Shown here: in pieces, positions 32,555-40,701 of the stretch
Layout of the letters: the number at the start of each line of letters is the position of its first letter
Position numbering within the stretch: position 1 is the stretch's first letter
NCBI GenBank assembly: GCA_030679035.1
Contig: JAUXTH010000122.1
Span: forward strand, 1 to 64,000
DNA length: 64,000 nucleotides
DNA from: Methylobacter sp.
GTDB lineage: Bacteria > Pseudomonadota > Gammaproteobacteria > Methylococcales > Methylomonadaceae
Direction of reading: 5' to 3'
Notes under the pieces: generated by a model
Seen by the model: the letters and a program-made list of their open reading frames with translations, nothing else
Database searches by the model: none
Told to the model about the DNA's origin: nothing
Position numbers and translations under genes: made by a program

Positions 32555-32742
32555 ATGAAAATAATCAAACTATTAGCGATGCTGGTTAGCTGTACGCAGG
32601 ACTAACAAAATCAGCTGTTCAGGAACTGCTGGACGGGAATTATCTGGCCACTTATGCCAACGGTTCAACGTCAAAAACCTGGACAATTAGCAACGGCAAG
32701 TTGACCAGTAGTGACAAGGGTTCATTACTTATGGAATCATAA
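32555..32742 (+). pseudogene. Remnant of a small lipoprotein gene
   Basis: An AAGGGG site precedes an ATG that encodes MKIIKLLAMLVSCTQD and then stops at 32603. This looks like a lipoprotein signal peptide with a shortened hydrophobic core. In another frame, from 32605, an open stretch of 45 codons reads SAVQELLDGNYLATYANGST and ends at 32742. Together they look like one short secreted lipoprotein disrupted by a deletion or frameshift. No family is recognised. The rest of 32472-32787 is plain spacer. Confidence 0.45.
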
Positions 32743-32787
32743 AAAGCATTATGTGCAAACACCTTTATTCAGGCAATCGATTGAAAC

Positions 32788-33387
32788 ATGAAAGAAGTAA
32801 CAAGTAGTTTTTACGCGTATTTATCAAGACTCAGATGGATCAAACGCTGGGGGCTAAAGCGCAATGCGCATGATGAAAATGTGATGGAGCACAGCTGGGA
32901 AGTGTCGGTGATTGCCCATACCCTGGCCTTGATTAAAAACCGCTATTACGACGGCAATGTCGATGCCAATGCGATTGCCACGGCGGCTTTGTATCATGAC
33001 ATTACCGAGGTGATTACCGGCGATTTGCCGACGCCGATCAAATACCATTCCCCGGAAATCAGCGCCGCCTACAAGCGGATTGAGCATCAGGCTGAAATAG
33101 AGTTGCTGGCGCTGTTGCCTGAAGAGTTGCAGGCCGATTTTCAGGCGCTGATTCATCACGACCAGATGCCGCCCGAGCATGTGCAGATAATCAAGGCGGC
33201 GGATAAAATATCGGCTTATCTGAAATGTCAGGCTGAGTTAAAGGCCGGGAATTTGGAGTTTGAAACCGCCGCCACGCAATTGGCTATAGCGATAGCGGCA
33301 TCGGAGCAGCCGGAAGTTATTTTCTTCATGAAGGCGTTTGCGCCCAGTTGCGGACTGACTTTGGATGGGTTGATGAAGACTTATTGA
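32788..33387 (+). CDS. yfbR: 5'-deoxynucleotidase YfbR (HD domain)
   Basis: YfbR removes phosphate from 5'-deoxynucleoside monophosphates. At 199 residues it is full length. HD-domain ligands are visible: MEHSWEVSVIAH provides the first His, LYHDITEVITGDLPTPIKY the His-Asp pair, and AADKISAYLKC the distal Asp. The W near the N-terminus in RLRWIKRWG is also typical. It stands alone between the lipoprotein relic and a repeat region. Confidence 0.93.
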   Translation: MKEVTSSFYAYLSRLRWIKRWGLKRNAHDENVMEHSWEVSVIAHTLALIKNRYYDGNVDANAIATAALYHDITEVITGDLPTPIKYHSPEISAAYKRIEHQAEIELLALLPEELQADFQALIHHDQMPPEHVQIIKAADKISAYLKCQAELKAGNLEFETAATQLAIAIAASEQPEVIFFMKAFAPSCGLTLDGLMKTY

Positions 33388-33427
33388 GTGGGTTTGAGGT
33401 TGAGCGGCCAGTAAACCTAAAGAGTCA

Positions 33428-33600
33428 TTTCTTCCACGAAAACCAAAAGTAGGCGCTTTAGGCGACACAAAAAGCACGAAAACTATTCAAAATAGATAGC
33501 GGACTATTGGTCGCCATCAAAGGATGAATAGCTAAATCAACGGAACTTATTTGTTTCGTGTCTTTCGTGCTTTTAGTGGACTGACTGTGGATTTAAGGGG
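33428..33600. repeat. CACGAAA-type inverted repeat with nested 23-bp insert
   Basis: The left part reads TTCCACGAAAA then, after a nested insert at 33443-33465, CACAAAAAGCACGAAAA. The right part, TTTCGTGTCTTTCGTGCTTT followed by TAGTGGA, is its complement. The insert CCAAAAGTAGGCGCTT...GGCGA matches those at 4547 and 60615 with one base missing. No gene is seen between yfbR and 33713. Confidence 0.6.
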
Positions 33601-33712
33601 GAAGCGGATTTTTTAGTAGGGGCGTCTCAAGCTATAATGGTCTTTTTTATTGGCAGGCAACAGGATGGAGCTATGCGAAGCTGCTATATTTGCTTAACAC
33701 TTGTGTGAAAAA

Positions 33713-33961
33713 ATGAAACAGATTAAGTATACCCACGGAGAAGTTGTGAAACATCGATACACCATTGAACAAGCCAGAATACTATTGGATATTTTGAAAT
33801 ACCATAACGCATCCACGATGCTGCCTTCGTTCCATCAGGTCAAGAAGGAAGCGCTTGATGAAGCACTGGATAAGCTGAGGTTGGAGTTGTCCGATTTTAT
33901 CGCGACGGATGACGGCCTGGGCTTTATCGTCCCTATCAGGGATGAGAAGGGTTTGATTTAG
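33713..33961 (+). CDS. Hypothetical protein, 82 residues
   Basis: A small frame beginning MKQIKYTHGEVVKHRYTIEQ, with charged, mostly helical sequence in the middle and DDGLGFIVPIRDEKG at the end. There is no membrane segment or recognisable domain. An upstream TTG would add four residues. The 3' end overlaps the convergent mepA gene by 26 bases. Codon use looks like the neighbours, so I think it is real, but weakly. Confidence 0.5.
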   Translation: MKQIKYTHGEVVKHRYTIEQARILLDILKYHNASTMLPSFHQVKKEALDEALDKLRLELSDFIATDDGLGFIVPIRDEKGLI

Positions 33962-34808
33962 TTTGGCTGTCCGCTTTTAAAACCACATCGCATAACGCAG
34001 GGAGTACAGGCGGTTCCGGCTTTTTGGCTGCGGGAACCGGCGTTTTGGCTTCCTCTGAAAACCACCAGGCCAACGACGCATCGCAGCCATCGCTAACAGG
34101 TAGTGGTTCTTGTCCTGCGCAGTTTTTATTGTTCAACGGGCACTTGAGGCGCACATGGAAGTGGTCGTCATGTCCCCACCACGGACGAATTTTTCTTAAC
34201 CAGTCATGGCCCGACTTGCGAGTGCATAACAGGCGCTTGACGCTGGGGTTGACGAAGATGCGGTCTACATCGGGTCTGCGCGCCGCGGCCTCAAGAATTT
34301 TCTCATGAGCCGGTGACCACCGGCTGTCATCAATAGCATCCGACTGGGCGGCAAGAACAGAGGGTGCGCTCCAGGTTTCGCGCTCATTAAATTCCAGGCT
34401 TCGGATTTCGGCTTGTTGTGACAGCAAATACCAAATATCGACATCGAGCCCGGTTTGATGGCTGCGATGCCCGCTTAGGGTCGGGCCGCCGCGGGGTTGC
34501 CCCAGATCGCCGATCAGCAACACACCCCAGTTTTGCAGATGCGTGGTCTGCGCCAGGCTTTCGATAAAACGTATCAAGTCTGGATGACCGTAAGACCGGT
34601 TGCGGGAAGGGCGCATCAATTGATAACCTGTGCCGTTGGGAGGTAGCGAGACCGCACCGCTCAAACAACCGGCGGTATAAGAGCCGATGCTTTGGGCGCT
34701 GTCGCCGATTTGCACAGCTTGATGGATCGTTGCCCAGTTATTTGCGGCAGGGGCTGAAGAGCATCCTAATAAAACACCCAACAACAAGATAAATACTGAG
34801 AATTTCAT
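33936..34808 (-). CDS. mepA: Penicillin-insensitive murein endopeptidase, MepA family
   Basis: This LAS-family metallopeptidase cleaves D-Ala-meso-DAP cross-links in peptidoglycan. The protein has 290 residues and an N-terminal lipobox-like LLGCSSAPA, so it may be a lipoprotein, unlike E. coli MepA. The zinc-binding motif SGHRSHQTGLDVDIW is intact, as are RSYGHPDLIRF and the distal WWGHDDHFHVRLKCP with further His ligands. A hairpin lies 12 bases before the start. It follows mlaA on the same strand. Confidence 0.92.
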   Translation of the reverse strand: MKFSVFILLLGVLLGCSSAPAANNWATIHQAVQIGDSAQSIGSYTAGCLSGAVSLPPNGTGYQLMRPSRNRSYGHPDLIRFIESLAQTTHLQNWGVLLIGDLGQPRGGPTLSGHRSHQTGLDVDIWYLLSQQAEIRSLEFNERETWSAPSVLAAQSDAIDDSRWSPAHEKILEAAARRPDVDRIFVNPSVKRLLCTRKSGHDWLRKIRPWWGHDDHFHVRLKCPLNNKNCAGQEPLPVSDGCDASLAWWFSEEAKTPVPAAKKPEPPVLPALCDVVLKADSQTKSNPSHP

Positions 34809-34820
34809 TTTAAAGTTGAT

Positions 34821-34840
34821 GGGCGACCGAATGGTCGCCC
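34821..34840 (-). other. Hairpin between mlaA and mepA
   Basis: GGGCGACC, a four-base loop, then GGTCGCCC form a perfect 8-bp stem. It lies 12 bases after the mlaA stop and 12 before the mepA start on the minus strand. No T run follows directly, so it may be a weak terminator, an RNA stability element or a short repeat. Confidence 0.5.
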
Positions 34841-34852
34841 GTGCTGCATAGT

Positions 34853-35749
34853 TTATTTCTTAACCGGCGCTGATATGTCCAGAAAGTGCTTGGAATTATC
34901 AGTAACAGGGGCTGAGCCGGGCTTATTGCTGCTGGTTGTGGCAGGTGCTGCAAGATTGGTTTTTGTTGTGCCTGTGCCTTCAGTCGTGGCATCCGCTTCC
35001 AGTTGGAGTTCATCTTCTTCAGGAACATTGCCGTCATGGAGCAGATACTCGCGGCGCTGCTGGTAAGAATTTTTGATAAAGGAATAACGATCGACAGAGG
35101 CTTCATCAACGATCTTTTCAGTCGTCATCAAATCGGAGCGGGTATCGGTGACGTCAACCGTTTTAGCTCCAGCATTGACTGCGCTAACGACAGCGCTGCC
35201 ACCTGCCAGTGCAAAGGTATAGGTAAGTGGATTCATTAAAGCATCGCCAACAGCTCCGGCGACTTCTCTAGGTGAACTGGCGCCCAGAAACGGTACCACC
35301 AGATAGTTACCCGTTGGAACGCCCCAGAAGCCTAGCGTTTGCCCGAAATCTTCATTATGTTTGGGCAGGTCAATCATTTTTGCTACATCGATAAAGCCCG
35401 CTACGCCAGCTGTGGTGTTAATCAGAAAACGACTGGCATCCATGCCGCCTTGCGCCATTTTAAGCTGCATAAAATCATTGAGGGTTACACCGATGTCGTT
35501 CATGTTACTGAAGAAATTGGATATGCCGTCATCAACGAATTTAGGGGTTATCCACTTATAGCCTTTCGCCATGGGCTTTAAAATCGCCTTGTCCAGATCG
35601 TCATTAAACTCTTGGGTGCCGCGATTCCAGCCTTCCCATGGGTCTAGCTCGTTGGTCTTCGCGGTACTCGCACAACCTGCAAGTAGGCTTGATATAACCA
35701 AACTGCTCATTAATAAACGAGTGTTGACGGTGGATTTTTGCATACTCAT
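34853..35749 (-). CDS. mlaA: Outer-membrane lipid asymmetry lipoprotein MlaA (VacJ)
   Basis: MlaA removes phospholipids from the outer leaflet of the outer membrane and passes them to MlaC. Of 298 residues, a lipoprotein signal ends in LLAGC (Cys26). DPWEGWNRGTQEFNDDLD follows, and LPKHNEDFGQTLGFWGV and GNYLVVPFLGASSPRE are core family motifs. The C-terminal 60 residues are low-complexity, rich in Thr, Ser and Ala, and are an extension not usual in E. coli. The rest of the Mla system is not in the window. Confidence 0.95.
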   Translation of the reverse strand: MSMQKSTVNTRLLMSSLVISSLLAGCASTAKTNELDPWEGWNRGTQEFNDDLDKAILKPMAKGYKWITPKFVDDGISNFFSNMNDIGVTLNDFMQLKMAQGGMDASRFLINTTAGVAGFIDVAKMIDLPKHNEDFGQTLGFWGVPTGNYLVVPFLGASSPREVAGAVGDALMNPLTYTFALAGGSAVVSAVNAGAKTVDVTDTRSDLMTTEKIVDEASVDRYSFIKNSYQQRREYLLHDGNVPEEDELQLEADATTEGTGTTKTNLAAPATTSSNKPGSAPVTDNSKHFLDISAPVKK

Positions 35750-35850
35750 GGTTTATCTCTATTTACAGGGTGTTGAGGTGAAATGAAAGTCTGTCTCGGA
35801 CAGTTATTATAGTTTTGCGCGATTATATCAGAAATTATATTTTTAAAACC

Positions 35851-36663
35851 TCATTGATTTTGCATCTGCCTGAGTATCCAGTTTTGCCGTCTGAGTAAAT
35901 AATTTGATGGCTGCGCAGCCCGCAGCAGTATTGGATTAGGCAAGGTTGCCGCCAATAATGCCGCCTGAGATCGACTGATTTGGTTGGCGTGGACGCCAAA
36001 ATAGTGTTGGCTTGCGGCTTCTATGCCGAACAGATGGTCGCCGAATTCAGCGATATTCAGGTAAACCGTCAATATCCGCTCCTTGCTCCACAGTAACTCG
36101 ATCAGTCCCGTGAACCAGACTTCCAGACCTTTGCGGACAAAACTTTTTGACGGTGTTAAAAATAGATTCTTGGCCACTTGCTGCGAAATAGTGCTCGCCC
36201 CCCTAAGACGACCGCCGTCCATGTACACATCGATGGATGATTGTATGGAATGTAGATCAAACCCGGAATGCATGAAAAATCGTTGATCTTCGGCGGCAAT
36301 AACTGCCGAAGAGGCATGAACCGAGATTTTTTTTGCGCCGACCCAGGAGTATTTAATGGACTTGAACGAGCCGTCGTCGATTAAGTCTTCAACATGTCGA
36401 TACACCATAAACGCCGAGGTTGGCGCAGGCACCCAGCGCAACAATAGGCACAAGCCGACCGATGAGGCGAGAAAGGTGAACAGCAAATAAAGCGCAGCCT
36501 TGCGCAGTATTTCCTTGATGGATAATGAGCGGGAACGGTTGTAGCTGGAATAACGGGATGGTCTTGCCAAGGTACAAAGATTGTTAAGGGTGGCTGTTAG
36601 CTTAGGCTGGTGCATTGGCGTATATAATAAAGCTTTAGCCAGGGTTTGAATAGCTGCGAACAA
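35851..36663 (-). CDS. mtgA: Monofunctional peptidoglycan transglycosylase
   Basis: MtgA polymerises lipid II into glycan strands in the periplasm. Of 270 residues, one TM helix lies at about 54-76, and the GT51 catalytic Glu is in IAAEDQRFFMHSGFD. GGRLRGASTISQQVAKNLFL and the WSKERILTVYLNIAEFG block follow in the usual order. The N-terminal 50 residues are longer than in typical members (about 240 residues), so translation may start at a later ATG, for example 36615. Confidence 0.93.
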   Translation of the reverse strand: MFAAIQTLAKALLYTPMHQPKLTATLNNLCTLARPSRYSSYNRSRSLSIKEILRKAALYLLFTFLASSVGLCLLLRWVPAPTSAFMVYRHVEDLIDDGSFKSIKYSWVGAKKISVHASSAVIAAEDQRFFMHSGFDLHSIQSSIDVYMDGGRLRGASTISQQVAKNLFLTPSKSFVRKGLEVWFTGLIELLWSKERILTVYLNIAEFGDHLFGIEAASQHYFGVHANQISRSQAALLAATLPNPILLRAAQPSNYLLRRQNWILRQMQNQ

Positions 36664-36728
36664 TACTGTCTAACTTTGATAGGTGAAAGTATATAATATT
36701 ACTTCCCCGCACAGATTTGATCCAACAC

Positions 36729-37733
36729 ATGAAACTCCGATACCCACTGATTGCTATTTTACTACTGGTGACCTTAAGCGGCTGTATGCCGATGACTTAT
36801 CCGCCCGGAGCAAAAAACAATACCCCGCAACTTGGCGAGAACATTTTCCTGACCGAAGACGGCGCAAATTTGCCGTTACGGCATTGGCTGCCGAAATCCG
36901 AACCACACGCGGTGATTATCGCGCTGCACGGGTTTAACGATTACAGCCGTTTTTTCGATAAGCCGGGAGAATATTTCAGTAAACAAGGTATAGCCTGTTT
37001 CGCTTACGATCAACGCGGTTTCGGCATGGCTCCAAAACGCGGATTATGGGCGGGGGGCGAGGCCTACACTAAAGATTTGCAAGCCTTGGTGCGACTGGTC
37101 AAACAACGCTACCCGAAACGGCCGATTTATTTGCTCGGCGAAAGCATGGGCGGCGCGATAGTTATGACTTCCATGAGCCAAGCGGATATGCCGGAAGTCG
37201 CAGGTATTATTCTCGCGGCCCCAGCGTTGTGGGCCAGATCAACCATGCCATGGTATCAAACCAGCTTGCTTTGGACACTGGCGCACAGCCTGCCGTGGCT
37301 GACCCTGACAGGGAAGGGCGTCCACGTCGTGCCATCGGATAACATCGAAATGCTCAGAGCTTTGGGCCGTGATCCGTGGGTAATCAAGGCGACCCGCGTG
37401 GAAACCGTGTACGGATTGACCGATTTGATGGATGCGGCATTTAACAGTGCAACCTTGCTACACGGAAATACCCTGATGCTGTACGGCGAAAAAGATGAAA
37501 TTATCCCCAAAGAGCCGACCTATGAGTTCCTGCAGCAATTTCTTACAGCGGATGCAGCCAAAAAAACCGTGGCGATTTATCCGCAGGGCTACCATATGCT
37601 GCTGCGCGATTTGCAAGCGCCCACCGCATGGAATGACATCGCCGCCTGGATTAATACCAGCCCTGACAAACTTCCGTCGGGCGCGGATAATCGAGCACGA
37701 GAATTGTTAAGCAGTCGATTAAAGGATTTGTAA
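36729..37733 (+). CDS. Lipoprotein alpha/beta hydrolase, lysophospholipase-like
   Basis: A 334-residue hydrolase starting MKLRYP; an ATG four codons earlier is possible. The signal peptide ends in LSGC, so it is lipid-anchored. ALHGFNDYSRFF is the oxyanion region, GESMGGA holds the nucleophilic Ser, and YGEKDEIIP and YPQGYHMLL give the Asp and His of the triad. This is the monoacylglycerol lipase/lysophospholipase group. The substrate is probably a membrane lipid or ester. It is divergent from mtgA. Confidence 0.87.
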   Translation: MKLRYPLIAILLLVTLSGCMPMTYPPGAKNNTPQLGENIFLTEDGANLPLRHWLPKSEPHAVIIALHGFNDYSRFFDKPGEYFSKQGIACFAYDQRGFGMAPKRGLWAGGEAYTKDLQALVRLVKQRYPKRPIYLLGESMGGAIVMTSMSQADMPEVAGIILAAPALWARSTMPWYQTSLLWTLAHSLPWLTLTGKGVHVVPSDNIEMLRALGRDPWVIKATRVETVYGLTDLMDAAFNSATLLHGNTLMLYGEKDEIIPKEPTYEFLQQFLTADAAKKTVAIYPQGYHMLLRDLQAPTAWNDIAAWINTSPDKLPSGADNRARELLSSRLKDL

Positions 37734-37839
37734 TATTTTTCCCCTTCAAATCATGAATTTCAATGGTGTTATAAAGTTGCGGGGGAAAGTGATCCAGCAA
37801 TAGCGGATTAATCCGAAAAGTTAAGTCCAAGGGAGGGGA

Positions 37840-37956
37840 CGAATAGCCACTCCGCTTCAGCAGTAAAAAATGTTTTAACATCGTCAAATAGCTGCCCTGA
37901 TTGCCTTTCAGGCTAAGCACGCAATCATTACCTTTTCTATGTGTGCGACACCGCAC
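37840..37956 (-). pseudogene. ISAs1-type transposase fragment
   Basis: The frame contains DCVLSLKGNQGSYLTMLKHF, which matches the conserved DYVLALKGNQ segment of ISAs1/H-repeat DDE transposases. Only about 35 residues are recognisable, and neither the catalytic acids nor inverted repeats are seen. It is a short relic between the hydrolase gene and the next operon; the remaining DNA up to 38159 shows nothing clear. Confidence 0.5.
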
Positions 37957-38159
37957 CGACTCTAAGAAATTTATTCAGTAAGATTTTTATCGCCTTGCAT
38001 CATTATGTTTTTTGACAGCATGTTTGAATGTAAGCCAAAGCTAATCTTCGAGCGGGCTCATGCAGCGGATATTTCCTCGACTGAGGAAGCATCAGTAAAA
38101 ACCTAAGCTTGATGATGCTATTACATGTAATCAAGAAATAATCACATAGGAGTTTTATT

Positions 38160-38600
38160 ATGCATAACATTAAAACACTCGACACATTACTGAAAGATGA
38201 GCTATCGGCAATGGAAACTTATCATCAGGCTTTGGATAAGCTTCGGGAAGATGCCGCATTGGGCGAATCGGAGTATTTAATGCCAATTTATGAGGGGCAT
38301 AAATATGCCGTTTCCAGTTTACAGGCAGAAATCCGTCAATTGGGAGAGTCTCCCTCTGAGGGCTCGGGAGCTTGGGGTGCTTGGGCAGAACTCGTCCTGG
38401 GAGGTGCAAATTTGCTGGGTAAAACAGCGGTACTAAAGACATTGCAGGAAGGAGAAAAAAGTGGCGCAGAGGATTATAACAAGGCGCTGCAAGATACCGA
38501 GCTGCCCTCAGATATTCGTTCTTTGATTGAAACGAAGCTGCTGCCCGCCCAGCAATCGCATATACGCACTTTGGATCGGCTTTTGGATGCGGCTGCTTAG
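38160..38600 (+). CDS. DUF2383 ferritin-like protein
   Basis: This 146-residue all-helical protein belongs to the DUF2383/PA2169 family. Glu residues at regular helix positions are visible in KDELSAMETYHQALDKL and in EGEKSGAEDYNKAL, which could form a di-iron site as in ferritin-like bundles. The function is unknown and often linked to stress. The ATG has an AGGAG site. A peroxiredoxin and glutathione reductase follow, which suggests a link to oxidative stress, though this is inference. Confidence 0.78.
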   Translation: MHNIKTLDTLLKDELSAMETYHQALDKLREDAALGESEYLMPIYEGHKYAVSSLQAEIRQLGESPSEGSGAWGAWAELVLGGANLLGKTAVLKTLQEGEKSGAEDYNKALQDTELPSDIRSLIETKLLPAQQSHIRTLDRLLDAAA

Positions 38601-38722
38601 GCTTTGCAGTCTTGGTTAGCATTTTTTAAATGTTGTCAGCGTGGATCATCAATTGTTCACGCTGTCTTTATTCACTGCGCTATCTGACCTAAACGTTAGC
38701 AGATAAATTAAGGAGTTCCAGC

Positions 38723-39250
38723 ATGCTTTCAACTGTACCTGATGTGATTTTTAAAACACGTGTTCGCGACGAAAGTATTGGTGGCGAGAACCCATTTCGT
38801 TGGCAGGATGTCAGCACCGATGACATCTTTAAAGGAACAAAAATTGTCGTTTTGGCGCTTCCCGGCGCCTATACACCTACCTGTTCAAGCAAACATTTGC
38901 CTGGATTTGAAGCCAAATATCAGGATCTCATTGAACAGGGTATTGATGAGGTTTACTGCCTGAGTGTTAATGATGCCTTTGTCATGTATCAATGGGGCAA
39001 GCATCTGGGCATCAAGCAGGTAAAAATGTTGCCCGACGGAAACGGCGATTTTACCAAGGCAATGGGTAAGCTGGTGAAAAAAGAGAACGTTGGTTTTGGC
39101 AGTCGTTCATGGCGCTATTCAATGGTTGTCGAGGATAAAAAGATTATCAAATTATTCAGCGAACCCGGCCAGGTTGATAATTGCCCTGATGACCCATTTT
39201 CTGTGAGCGATGCCGATACCCTGCTGGATTATTTAAAACAGAATAAATGA
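38723..39250 (+). CDS. Prx5-type peroxiredoxin
   Basis: This 175-residue thiol peroxidase has the catalytic motif PGAYTPTCSSKHLPGF with the peroxidatic Cys at residue 54. GFGSRSWRYSMVV is the typical Arg-containing segment. In many proteobacteria this type is fused to a glutaredoxin; here there is none. The glutathione reductase gene 42 bases downstream suggests that the enzyme uses glutathione. An AAGGAG site precedes the ATG. Confidence 0.92.
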   Translation: MLSTVPDVIFKTRVRDESIGGENPFRWQDVSTDDIFKGTKIVVLALPGAYTPTCSSKHLPGFEAKYQDLIEQGIDEVYCLSVNDAFVMYQWGKHLGIKQVKMLPDGNGDFTKAMGKLVKKENVGFGSRSWRYSMVVEDKKIIKLFSEPGQVDNCPDDPFSVSDADTLLDYLKQNK

Positions 39251-39292
39251 GCCTGTATTGCCCTTAATCCCATTTATAAAGGGGAAACTCCA

Positions 39293-40645
39293 ATGACTCA
39301 ATACGATTATGACCTGTTTGTAATTGGTGCAGGTTCTGGAGGCGTGCGTGCAGCACGCATGGCATCGGGTCATGGTGTAAGGGTAGCCATTGCTGAAGAG
39401 CGTTATTTGGGCGGCACCTGTGTCAATGTGGGCTGTGTGCCCAAAAAACTGTTTGTCTATGCCTCCCAATTCCAAGACCAATTCGACGCGGCAGCGGGTT
39501 TTGGCTGGACGGTGGGCCAGTCAACGTTCAACTGGTCAAGCTTGATCGCAAACAAGAATCAGGAGATTGAGCGGTTACATGCTGTCTACAACAATCTGCT
39601 GCAAAAATCGGGTGTCAGTATTATCAATGGCAGGGCAAATTTGCGTGATGCTCATACTGTTGTCGTCGCCGGTACAGCATACAGCGCCGAACGCATACTT
39701 ATTGCCACTGGGGGCAGGCCGTCTGTTCCCGACATACCCGGCAAGCAACACACCGTCACATCGAATGAAATGTTTTTCTTAGATCAATTGCCCAAACGCA
39801 TCATTATCGTCGGTGGCGGCTACATCGCAGTGGAATTTGCCTGCATTCTTCATGGCCTTGGTGTGAATACCACAATTTGTTATCGTGGAGACAAACTACT
39901 TCGTGGTTTTGATGAGGATATACGTGATTTCTTGGCCCATGAAATGATCACGAAAGGTATTAATATTCTTTTCAATACCGATATTGAGGCAATAGAAAGC
40001 GCAGGCGATTGCTTCGCAGCACGGCTTATAGATGGCGGCAAAGTGAGCACAGACCTGGTTATGTATGCCACCGGTAGAACACCGAATTCAACCGGATTTG
40101 GACTGGAAGCGCTTGGCATTGAATTGGACGATGAGGGTGCAGTTAAGGTTAATGACGACTATCAAACCAATGTGCCGTCAATCTATGCGTTGGGTGATGT
40201 GACTAACCGGGTCAACCTGACGCCGGTAGCCATCGCAGAGGGCATGGCTCTGGTGAATAAGTTGTATGCCAAGCAACCGAGACCGGTCGATTATGACAAT
40301 ATTCCCACAGCTGTTTTCAGTCAACCCGCTATTGGTACGGTCGGTCTAACCGAAGCACAGGCGCGCGAAAAATACCCGGACATCGACATTTACCTTACCA
40401 GTTTCACACCCATGAAAAACACCCTCTCCGGTATGGATGAAAGAACCCTGATGAAGATGATCGTGGTACGCAGCACGGACCGGGTTGTCGGCATGCACAT
40501 GGTTGGGCCTGACGCCCCTGAAATTATCCAGGGTATGGCCGTTGCCATTCGAGCCGGTGCGACTAAGGCGGTCTTTGATTCTACTATTGGCATACATCCT
40601 ACGGCTGCCGAGGAATTTGTTACGTTGCATGAGACTGTGGGTTAA
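39293..40645 (+). CDS. gor: Glutathione-disulfide reductase
   Basis: This 450-residue flavoenzyme reduces glutathione disulfide with NADPH. The FAD motif GAGSGGVRAARMA is at the N-terminus, the redox pair lies in GGTCVNVGCVPKK (C43, C48), and the NAD(P) motif is VGGGYIAVEFA. The C-terminal HPTAAEEFVTL provides the catalytic His-Glu dyad. It probably forms an operon with the peroxiredoxin, recycling its reductant. Confidence 0.96.
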   Translation: MTQYDYDLFVIGAGSGGVRAARMASGHGVRVAIAEERYLGGTCVNVGCVPKKLFVYASQFQDQFDAAAGFGWTVGQSTFNWSSLIANKNQEIERLHAVYNNLLQKSGVSIINGRANLRDAHTVVVAGTAYSAERILIATGGRPSVPDIPGKQHTVTSNEMFFLDQLPKRIIIVGGGYIAVEFACILHGLGVNTTICYRGDKLLRGFDEDIRDFLAHEMITKGINILFNTDIEAIESAGDCFAARLIDGGKVSTDLVMYATGRTPNSTGFGLEALGIELDDEGAVKVNDDYQTNVPSIYALGDVTNRVNLTPVAIAEGMALVNKLYAKQPRPVDYDNIPTAVFSQPAIGTVGLTEAQAREKYPDIDIYLTSFTPMKNTLSGMDERTLMKMIVVRSTDRVVGMHMVGPDAPEIIQGMAVAIRAGATKAVFDSTIGIHPTAAEEFVTLHETVG

Positions 40646-40701
40646 GTAACTTTAAATGTCCGGCAACGAAAAGATGTTGCTAGATCTACAGCTAGTTAAC
40701 G

